A stretch of DNA of 64,000 nt, taken from assembly GCF_000741255.1 (NCBI RefSeq), contig NZ_JGZB01000004.1, positions 124,001 through 188,000 of the forward strand. Reading direction: 5' to 3'. Shown piece by piece: positions 54,424 to 61,431 of this stretch. How positions within the stretch are numbered: position 1 is the stretch's first letter; each line of letters begins with the position of its first letter. The position numbers and the translations under genes were made by a program. Under the pieces are notes generated by a model. The model did no database searches. It worked only from the letters and a program-made list of their open reading frames with translations, and was not told the origin of the DNA. The stretch is from Bifidobacterium magnum. Lineage in GTDB: Bacteria; Actinomycetota; Actinomycetes; Actinomycetales; Bifidobacteriaceae.

Positions 54424-55152
54424 CTATTTGAGCAGCGCTTTGGCGTAGGTACTGCAACGGGCGGCGAAACCCGAGAAAATGGCCTCGGCCACGGCCTGCA
54501 TTTGCGGGTCGGCCGCGGCGAACGCCTCACGCAGCTGGGCTTTGGACCCGCCGGCGGCCTTGAGCTGCTTGACCATGGTCGGTTCGCTGAGCCATTCTTC
54601 GAGCAGCGGGGCCGTCACTTCCACATGGAATTGCAATCCGAGCGCCGATCCGAAGCGCATGGCCTGCACTTTCGTGGCCTCCGATTTAGCGAGCAGCTGG
54701 GCGCCTTCGGGCAACGTGGCGCAATCTGTATGCCAGTTGAGCACGTTGACGGATTTGTCCCACATTTCCAGGAATCCCTGGCCGGCCACACGTTTGATGG
54801 GGCCAATGCCGATTTCCGCGGAAGAGCCGTGCTTGATTTTGCCGCCCAGCGCGAGTGAAAGCAGTTGATGGCCCAAGCAGATGCCCAGCACGGGCTTTCC
54901 GGAGCTGACGCAAGCGCGGATAAGCTTCATTTCCGTTTTAAGTCCCGGGAAGTGGTCGGTGTCGTCGGCGTCCATCGGTCCGCCCATCACCACAAGACCG
55001 GCCGTTTCGTCAAAGTCGGACACATCGGGCTTCTTTTGCGTCGCGATACGCAACGTTTGCGTGGGAAGTTCACATTCTTCCAGATACGAGAGAATCCGTC
55101 CGGGACGCTCCCAATCGGCGTGCTGCAGTATGAGCACCTGAGGTTTCGCCAT
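54424..55152 (-). CDS. Glutamine amidotransferase-like protein (class I, GMP synthase-type)
   Basis: 243-residue glutamine-amidotransferase-fold protein. The nucleophile is C92 in GICLGHQLLSLALGG; the His/Glu pair follows in LQFHVEV. No synthetase domain is attached, so the enzyme is of the stand-alone GATase type (often annotated as GMP synthase-like) with unknown partner. The start (MAKPQVLILQHADWERPGRI) has GGCAGGAAT upstream. Confidence 0.88.
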   Translation of the reverse strand: MAKPQVLILQHADWERPGRILSYLEECELPTQTLRIATQKKPDVSDFDETAGLVVMGGPMDADDTDHFPGLKTEMKLIRACVSSGKPVLGICLGHQLLSLALGGKIKHGSSAEIGIGPIKRVAGQGFLEMWDKSVNVLNWHTDCATLPEGAQLLAKSEATKVQAMRFGSALGLQFHVEVTAPLLEEWLSEPTMVKQLKAAGGSKAQLREAFAAADPQMQAVAEAIFSGFAARCSTYAKALLK

Positions 55153-55332
55153 ATTCCTGCCTTCCATATCGGCGGACATGTTCCGGTACCGAGTGTAAGT
55201 CCTGCGGTCGTGGCGCGCGGCCACGCACATACTCAATTTCCGTCAGCAGATTTTAATAGATAAAATCGACCGCAGAAAGCGGGCCCGGAACCCGCGCAAG
55301 TTTGTCTTAGAAGATCGGTAGGTTCAGAAAAT

Positions 55333-56943
55333 ATGACAAACGCCGAAAATCTGCGAATTTCCAACGGCTCCGCGGACTCTTCCGTAACGCGGGCCGCGCA
55401 GGATCTAGTACTGTACGACACCGCCACCCATACGACAAGCGCGTTCCAGCCGCTTCAGCCCGGCAAAGTGGGCGTGTATGTGTGTGGCGCGACCGTGCAG
55501 AGCTCGCCTCATATCGGTCATATTCGCGCCGCCGTCGCGTTCGATATTGTGCGCCGCTGGCTCATGCGCCTGGGATACGACGTCACGTTCATCCGCAACG
55601 TCACCGACATCGACGACAAGATTCTCGACAAATCCGCGGCCGCCAGCCAACGCTGGTGGGAGCGCGCCTATATTTATGAATGCGAGTTCACGCATGCCTA
55701 CAACGAACTCGGCGTGCTCGCGCCGACTTACGAACCGCGCGCCACGGGCCACATGATGGCCATGATCGACATGATCCAGCGCCTGATCGACCGCGGCCAC
55801 GCGTATGTGGTGCGCGAAGAGAACGGCGAACCTACGGGCAATGTGTACTTTGATGTGGCGTCGTGGCCGCATTATGGCGAGCTCACGCACCAGAAGCAGA
55901 CGACCGAGGTGGATGAGGCCGCCGCCATCGCCGACAGCATGGGTCCGTCCGTGGACGCGGCCGGCGAGGACAAATACAATCCCGTCGATCCCGCCGACAT
56001 GTCCGAAGACAAGAAGGACGTGCGCGATTTCGCGCTGTGGAAAGCGCCCAAGGACACCGATCCGATTACGGCGCGCTGGCAAGCTCCGTTCGGCGTGGGC
56101 CGGCCGGGCTGGCATATCGAATGCTCGGCCATGAGCCACCGTTATCTGGAAGGCATGTTCGACATTCACGGCGGCGGCCTTGACCTGCGTTTCCCGCACC
56201 ACGAGAACGAAATGGCGCAGACGCGCGCCGCCGGCTACGAATCGGCCAACCGCTGGATGCATTCGGCGTGGGTGACGGCCAAGGGCGAGAAGATGAGCAA
56301 GTCGCTGGGCAACGGCCTGTCCGTGCCGGCCGTGCTCGCCGAGCACTCCGCGTGGGTCGTGCGCTACGCGCTCGGTTCCGTACAGTACCGCTCGATGCTC
56401 GAATGGAGCGACCAGACGCTCGACGAGGCGCAGGCCGCGTATGAACGCGTCAACGGCTTCATTGAGCGTGCGGGGGAGACGCTGGGCGAGCAGCCCGAGC
56501 GCGAGGAGATCACGGCCATTACGGCCGACATGCTGCCGCAGGATTTTGTGGCCGCCATGAACGACGACATCAATGTTTCGGGCGCCACGGCCGCCATTTT
56601 CACGGCCATCCGCCAGGGCAACGGCCTGATCGACCGCGTGCTCGGCGGCGAGAACGCGGCCCGCGGCGAACTGCGCGAAACGCTTGTCGCCGTGCGCGCC
56701 ATGCTCGACACGTTGGGACTTGATCCGCTGGCCGAACCGTGGTCCGCGCAGCGCAACTCGAACGGCGAGGATGCTCCCGAGCGTGTGGCGCTTGACGCGC
56801 TGATCGCCTCCCAGATCGAGGCCCGTGCGCAGGCTCGCGCCAACAAGGATTTCGCCACGGCGGACGCGATTCGCGACGCCCTTACGGCCGCGGGCATCAC
56901 GCTCGAGGATTCGCCGCAGGGCACCACCTGGTCGCTGAAGTGA
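55333..56943 (+). CDS. cysS: Cysteine-tRNA ligase
   Basis: Attaches Cys to tRNA-Cys; 536 residues. The HIGH motif is PHIGH around residue 60 with the zinc-binding C51 just before, and KMSKS is at 320-324. The start has no clear ribosome site. A hairpin (GCGGG / CCCGC) lies in the leader around 55278. No T-box-like anticodon presentation was recognised by eye. Confidence 0.97.
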   Translation: MTNAENLRISNGSADSSVTRAAQDLVLYDTATHTTSAFQPLQPGKVGVYVCGATVQSSPHIGHIRAAVAFDIVRRWLMRLGYDVTFIRNVTDIDDKILDKSAAASQRWWERAYIYECEFTHAYNELGVLAPTYEPRATGHMMAMIDMIQRLIDRGHAYVVREENGEPTGNVYFDVASWPHYGELTHQKQTTEVDEAAAIADSMGPSVDAAGEDKYNPVDPADMSEDKKDVRDFALWKAPKDTDPITARWQAPFGVGRPGWHIECSAMSHRYLEGMFDIHGGGLDLRFPHHENEMAQTRAAGYESANRWMHSAWVTAKGEKMSKSLGNGLSVPAVLAEHSAWVVRYALGSVQYRSMLEWSDQTLDEAQAAYERVNGFIERAGETLGEQPEREEITAITADMLPQDFVAAMNDDINVSGATAAIFTAIRQGNGLIDRVLGGENAARGELRETLVAVRAMLDTLGLDPLAEPWSAQRNSNGEDAPERVALDALIASQIEARAQARANKDFATADAIRDALTAAGITLEDSPQGTTWSLK

Positions 56944-56951
56944 GTGAGGGG

Positions 56952-56989
56952 CTTGGGGCTTCGGAGGTTGCGGCTTCTGAAGCCCCCAG
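56952..56989. terminator. Hairpin between cysS and the CDF gene
   Basis: TTGGGGCTTC pairs with GAAGCCCCCA across a structured loop of about 16 bases; weak T-run. Confidence 0.55.
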
Positions 56990-57009
56990 CTTTCTGAAGA
57001 TTGCTTGAA

Positions 57010-57933
57010 TTACTCGAATACGAAGTCCACGTTCACGAGATGCAGTTTCTCCTGCAACGCGCCTTCCATGCGCTGGCGTGCTCCTACAAGTTCGTCCACA
57101 TCAATCGACTGGCCCGTGCCATGTAAAAAGACCTGAACATCGAAGTTCATGCCCGTCTTGAACAGTTGCACGCGGTCGAGCTTGAGGTCCGCCGGCACGA
57201 GACGCGCGATGCGGTCTTCCACATATTCCATGAGATCGTCGTTCTCATGCACGCCGCCCACCAGCTCCACAAACGCTTCGCGCAACACCGACCATGGTTC
57301 CTTGGTAGTAAGGATCACAATGGCCGTGGTAATGAAGAAATCGCCCGTGTAATGCAGGAAGTCGAGCGGCGAATGTTCCGGAATGAGGAATACGATCACG
57401 GCTACAATGCCGATGCCCATGGAAATGATGCCGTCCACCCATGTGCCGTTGGCTTCGGCCTTAAGCATGGTCGAGACGTTGCCGATGCGCTTGTTTTCAT
57501 GCCGGTAGTACCAGACGAGCCATAGGCACAGCGCCACGGCCGCGATCTGGTAAATGACCACGGGACCGAATTCCAGTTTGTGGCGCACGCCGAGGAAGAA
57601 GTAGTCGATCGCTTCGCGCAGCACTTCGATGAACGAGAATGCGAGCAGGGAGATCGTAAAAATGGACTTGCCGATCGCATACATGGGTTCCAGCGCGAAC
57701 TTGCCGTTGGGGTAGCGCTGTGTGGTGCGGGCCGTGGTTTTGGACAATATCGCGGCCACGCCGCCCGACGCTACGGCGATTGCCGTGAACGCCGCGTCCA
57801 AGAACATCGCTTTAAGTCCTGTAATGAAGAACACCACGAATCCGCCGACCATCGTGATGATGTTCACCACAATGCCCACGACCAGTGCGCGCTGTTCAAT
57901 GCTTTTCTGATCCATCCTGCTATTCCGTGCCAT
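57010..57933 (-). CDS. Cation diffusion facilitator-family transporter
   Basis: 307-residue membrane protein of the CDF type, exporting divalent cations by proton antiport. Several hydrophobic helices with polar sites (FLDAAFTAIAVASGG; ANGTWVDGIISMG) are followed by a C-terminal soluble domain (NFDVQVFLHGTGQSIDVDELVGARQRM) with a ferredoxin-like look typical of CDF. The exact metal cannot be assigned. The start ATG ending at 57933 is used; an ATG six codons later is also possible. Confidence 0.88.
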   Translation of the reverse strand: MARNSRMDQKSIEQRALVVGIVVNIITMVGGFVVFFITGLKAMFLDAAFTAIAVASGGVAAILSKTTARTTQRYPNGKFALEPMYAIGKSIFTISLLAFSFIEVLREAIDYFFLGVRHKLEFGPVVIYQIAAVALCLWLVWYYRHENKRIGNVSTMLKAEANGTWVDGIISMGIGIVAVIVFLIPEHSPLDFLHYTGDFFITTAIVILTTKEPWSVLREAFVELVGGVHENDDLMEYVEDRIARLVPADLKLDRVQLFKTGMNFDVQVFLHGTGQSIDVDELVGARQRMEGALQEKLHLVNVDFVFE

Positions 57934-58239
57934 ATATGTATTATTCCGCGCCGTTTTGCGTCGCGCGACTTGGATTCGCCGGCGGCAATCGGGCTTTTGT
58001 GACGGGCGAACTTGGCGAGGAAGATTTGGATAGAAACGGGTAGAAATGGGAAGAAACGGGAAGATTTGGGTAGAAATAGGGAGAAACGGGGAGAAATCGA
58101 AGATAACGAAGATTCACCGTACCGATCCGACATTCGCCTATCCCAAAGAATGAAAGATTCGCTGTTCCTGCCGCCCTACGTTGACCGGATTGCATAAGTT
58201 TGCCGGATTTCTCTGCTAACCATTAAACTTGGGGGCATT
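57934..58239. other. 306-bp region with purine-rich phased repeat upstream of ffh
   Basis: Divergent CDF and ffh promoters are expected here. From 58021 to 58100 eight units of ten bases (consensus NAGAAACGGG) repeat in register. No coding or RNA gene is seen. Confidence 0.7.
58021..58100 (+). repeat. Eight 10-bp purine-rich tandem units
   Basis: TAGAAACGGG-like units start every 10 bases at 58031, 58041, 58051 and so on. An AAA or AT-rich triplet recurs once per unit, so the array may be intrinsically curved. This is read directly. Confidence 0.8.
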
Positions 58240-59853
58240 ATGGCAGCTTTTAGTTCGTTAACAGATAAGTTCTCGAATGCGTTCAAGCATTTGAAGAGCA
58301 AGGGTAAACTTTCCGACGCGGATATTGACGGTACGATTCGCGAGATCCGCCGCGCGTTGCTGGACGCCGACGTCTCGCTCGACGTGGTGCGCTCCTTCAC
58401 GAGGCAGGTGCGCGAACGTGCGCTGAGCACCGAAGTGTCCCAGGCGCTCAATCCGGCGCAGCAAGTGGTCAAGATTGTCAATGAGGAATTGACCGACATT
58501 CTGGGCCGTGGTGTGGAACGTCCGCTCAACTTCGCCAAAACCGGCCCGACCATCATTATGCTGGCCGGTCTGCAGGGCGCCGGCAAGACGACGTTGGCGG
58601 GCAAGCTGGGCTACTGGCTCAAGGAATCGGGCCATACGCCGCTGCTCGTGGCCGCCGATTTGCAGCGTCCGAACGCAGTGACGCAGCTTGAAGTGGTGGG
58701 CGAGCGTGCGGGTGTTCCCGTCTACGCTCCCGAGCGCGGTGTGCAGGCCGACGGCGGCGAAGCCGTGGCCGCTCCGGGCCAGACTACGGGCGACCCCGTC
58801 AAGGTGGCCGAGGATTCCATCGCTTACGCGCGACAGCACGTGTATGACACGGTGATCATCGATACCGCCGGCCGTTTGGGCGTGGATGAAGAGCTTATGA
58901 AGCAGGCGCGCGATATTCGCGACGCCGTGCAGCCCAACGAGATCCTGTTCGTGATCGACGCCATGATCGGCCAGGACGCCGTGCGCACGGCGCAGGCCTT
59001 CGACGAGGGCGTGGACTTCACGGGCGTGGTGCTGTCCAAGCTTGATGGCGACGCGCGTGGCGGTGCCGCGCTGTCCGTGGCGAGCGTGACGGGCAAGCCG
59101 ATCCTGTTCGCCTCCAACGGCGAAGGACTCAAGGACTTCGAGGTCTTCCACCCGGACCGCATGGCTTCGCGCATCCTCGACATGGGCGACATTCTTACGC
59201 TTATTGAGCAGGCGCAGCGCGAGTTCGACGAGGAAGAGAGCCTCAAGGCCGCGCAGAAGATGTCCGAAGGCAGCTTCGGCCTTGACGACTTCCTGGCCCA
59301 GCTCCAGCAAGTGCGCAAGCTCGGCTCCATGAAGTCGCTGCTCGGCATGATCCCGGGCATGGCCCAGCACCGCAAGGAACTCGAGCAGTTCGACGAGCGC
59401 GAGATCGACCGTACCGAGGCGATTATCCGTTCCATGACACCGGAAGAGCGTGCCAACCCGAAGATTATCGACGGTTCGCGTCGTGCCCGTATCGCCTACG
59501 GTTCCGGTGTGACGGTATCCGCCGTCAACGGTTTGCTCCAGCGCTTCGAGCAGGCGTCCAAGATGATGCGCCGCATGACGAACAAGGCCGGTCTGGGCGG
59601 TTACCCGGGCATGGGCGGCGGTTCGTCCAAGAAAGGCAAGAAGAGTAAGAAGGGCAAGAAGGGCAAGTCCGGAAACCCGATGAAGCGCGAGGCTGAAGAG
59701 AAAGCGTTGCGCGCCAAGCTTGCGGGCGGCAACCGTTCGGGTTCCGCGTTCGCCAAGCAGCCGAGCGTCCCGCCTGAGCTGCAGGGCCTGATGAACGGCG
59801 ACACCGAATTGCCGCCAAACCTGGGCGGCGGATTGAGCGGACTGCTGCACTGA
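58240..59853 (+). CDS. ffh: Signal recognition particle protein Ffh
   Basis: GTPase of the bacterial SRP that targets nascent membrane proteins; 537 residues. The P-loop is GLQGAGKTTLAGKLG, later NG-domain motifs (DTAGRLGVDEEL, SKLDGDARGG, KFIASNGE-like ILFASNGEGLKDF) are clear, and the M domain starts near GSFGLDDFLAQLQQVRKLGSM. A small insert in the GTPase domain reads DGGEAVAAPGQTTGDPVKVA. The C-terminus has a basic GGGSSKKGKKSKKGKKGK segment. It binds the SRP RNA, which is not in the window. Confidence 0.97.
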   Translation: MAAFSSLTDKFSNAFKHLKSKGKLSDADIDGTIREIRRALLDADVSLDVVRSFTRQVRERALSTEVSQALNPAQQVVKIVNEELTDILGRGVERPLNFAKTGPTIIMLAGLQGAGKTTLAGKLGYWLKESGHTPLLVAADLQRPNAVTQLEVVGERAGVPVYAPERGVQADGGEAVAAPGQTTGDPVKVAEDSIAYARQHVYDTVIIDTAGRLGVDEELMKQARDIRDAVQPNEILFVIDAMIGQDAVRTAQAFDEGVDFTGVVLSKLDGDARGGAALSVASVTGKPILFASNGEGLKDFEVFHPDRMASRILDMGDILTLIEQAQREFDEEESLKAAQKMSEGSFGLDDFLAQLQQVRKLGSMKSLLGMIPGMAQHRKELEQFDEREIDRTEAIIRSMTPEERANPKIIDGSRRARIAYGSGVTVSAVNGLLQRFEQASKMMRRMTNKAGLGGYPGMGGGSSKKGKKSKKGKKGKSGNPMKREAEEKALRAKLAGGNRSGSAFAKQPSVPPELQGLMNGDTELPPNLGGGLSGLLH

Positions 59854-59864
59854 CAAACATGACG

Positions 59865-59904
59865 ATGAGGACGTGTTCCACGTGAAACACGTCCTCATTT
59901 TTTC
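59865..59904 (+). terminator. Terminator of ffh (loop contains a parS-like palindrome)
   Basis: ATGAGGACGTGTT and AACACGTCCTCAT form a perfect 13-bp stem around the loop CCACGTGA, followed by TTTTTT. The stem and loop overlap a perfect parS match. Confidence 0.93.
59874..59889. promoter_or_regulatory. parS site (perfect consensus match)
   Basis: TGTTCCACGTGAAACA matches TGTTNCACGTGAAACA exactly. This is the core to which ParB binds during chromosome segregation. Overlap with the ffh terminator is noted. Confidence 0.75.
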
Positions 59905-59905
59905 T

Positions 59906-59921
59906 AGTTTCACGTGAAACA
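59906..59921. promoter_or_regulatory. parS-like site
   Basis: AGTTTCACGTGAAACA has the fully symmetric 14-bp core GTTTCACGTGAAAC and differs from consensus only at the first base. It is 32 bp from the previous site, about three helical turns. Confidence 0.75.
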
Positions 59922-59928
59922 ATGGGAT

Positions 59929-59944
59929 GGTTTCACGTGATGGA
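59929..59944. promoter_or_regulatory. Degenerate parS-like half site
   Basis: GGTTTCACGTGATGGA keeps the left half and centre of parS (12 of 16) but loses the right arm. It lies 23 bases after the second site and just before the next gene. Confidence 0.4.
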
Positions 59945-59967
59945 GAGAGGAAAAAACGAGGACGGGC

Positions 59968-61353
59968 ATGGTTATTCTTTGGATTTTGCTGTTGGTGTGC
60001 GGCATCTGGCTTGCTCTTACGGAACTGCCGGCCGGCAAGGACGGCCATAATCCTTTGCCGTATGTGCTGGCGCTGACGCCATTCTTATATATTCCGCTCA
60101 CGATATTCGTGGTGTTCGGCGTACTGGAGAAGGACTGGCCGTACGTGGTGTGCGCGGCCATGGTGCTGCTCGCGGCGCTGGCGCGCAAGACGCAATACAT
60201 CCTCAACAACATCCAGGCCCCGAACACCGCCAAAAGGGTCGCCGAATATTACGCGAGGAAGCGCGAACTGGCCGAACAGGCCGGCAAATCCGCAGACCAG
60301 ACGAGCAAGGAACATCGTGCCGCACGTCAACGCCTTGACGGCAACCATCCGGGAACGTTCCGCGTCATGACGCTCAACTGCCGATACGGACGTGCGAACG
60401 GCATCGAAATTATCCATGCCGTAGAACGCAACGATATTGCGTTGCTCGCGCTGCAGGAAGTCTCCGACGATCTTATCGCAGACCTGAAAAATGAAGGCAT
60501 CGAAGCGCTGCTGCCATACCATGTCCAAGGCGTCGAGCTGCCCACTGACAACGGCGGATTCAACGCCATCTTCAGCCGCGTGGAACCGAACGAAACAACC
60601 GCGTCAGCCGTGGAAATCCCGGCCGCCGAAGTGCCCGCCATGAAATTCACGATCAACGAGGACCAGTCGATCACCTTCGCTTCCGCCCATCCGAAATCCC
60701 CGATGCGCGGTTGCCGCGAATGGTCGGAAGGCATCCGCGGCCTTGGCAAACTTGCCGAGCAAGTGCAGCCGAGCCGACAGCGCCAGATGTACAGCTACAC
60801 GGGCCGTCCGCTGGAAGTGGACGACATTCGTACCGACGTGGAGGCCACGCAAGACAGCCAAATCAGCGTGGCCACGATGTCCGCGCAAAATGCCGCGGGT
60901 ACGGCCGATCTCAACGAGGACAACACCATCCGCGTACGCCAGGAGGACGGCACCAGCGAAACGGTGACCTTCGAACCCAAGCAGCCCGACGCTTATGAGG
61001 CCGTGGCCGGATTCGCAGGGGATCCCACACAGCAGAAGGGTGCCGTGAACGCCCGCGGATACGGATACGGAACGGATGCGAACCGTCGCGACATGGTCGT
61101 GATCATGGGCGACCTCAACTCCAGCATCCCGCACCCAAGCTTCCGCGCGCTGCTCAACAGCGGACTGAACGACAGCGCGCTCGTGGAAGCCAAAGGCATT
61201 CACGCCACCTATCCGAGCTGGTTGCCGTGGCCGCGCATTGTACTCGACCACATTCTGTTCACGCGATACCTCACGGCCTCACAGGTCAAGCAGATCCGCG
61301 TGGACGGCAGCGACCACTTGGGACTCACGGCAACCCTGCATTTCACGAAGTAG
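59968..61353 (+). CDS. Endonuclease/exonuclease/phosphatase-family protein, membrane-anchored
   Basis: 461-residue protein with two to three N-terminal hydrophobic helices (residues 1-70) followed by a cytoplasmic EEP (DNase I-like) domain: FRVMTLNCRYG, ALQEVSDD, FASAHPKS, VVIMGDLNSS, and a C-terminal DGSDHLGL with the catalytic His. An unusual insert of about 100 residues, rich in Asp, Gln and Thr, lies between SRQRQMYS and the GDLN motif. Substrate unknown; nucleases and phospholipid or inositol phosphatases share the fold. parS-like sequences lie immediately upstream. Confidence 0.85.
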   Translation: MVILWILLLVCGIWLALTELPAGKDGHNPLPYVLALTPFLYIPLTIFVVFGVLEKDWPYVVCAAMVLLAALARKTQYILNNIQAPNTAKRVAEYYARKRELAEQAGKSADQTSKEHRAARQRLDGNHPGTFRVMTLNCRYGRANGIEIIHAVERNDIALLALQEVSDDLIADLKNEGIEALLPYHVQGVELPTDNGGFNAIFSRVEPNETTASAVEIPAAEVPAMKFTINEDQSITFASAHPKSPMRGCREWSEGIRGLGKLAEQVQPSRQRQMYSYTGRPLEVDDIRTDVEATQDSQISVATMSAQNAAGTADLNEDNTIRVRQEDGTSETVTFEPKQPDAYEAVAGFAGDPTQQKGAVNARGYGYGTDANRRDMVVIMGDLNSSIPHPSFRALLNSGLNDSALVEAKGIHATYPSWLPWPRIVLDHILFTRYLTASQVKQIRVDGSDHLGLTATLHFTK

Positions 61354-61385
61354 CAGCAATAACAAAACGATAACGAAGCACTAAT

Positions 61386-61431
61386 CCGGCCTGCATCACC
61401 TCCACCGTTTGCGCAAGGTGAGCAGGCCGGC
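61386..61431. other. CCGGCCTGC / GCAGGCCGG inverted repeat at the surface-protein gene end
   Basis: Arms at 61386-61394 and 61422-61430 overlap the 3' end of the next gene and may serve the convergent pair. Confidence 0.5.

Noticed and set aside
55153-55332. Possible T-box or other riboswitch upstream of cysS
   Set aside because: A short GC hairpin is present, but no T-box signature was found by eye and no terminator-antiterminator pair is visible.
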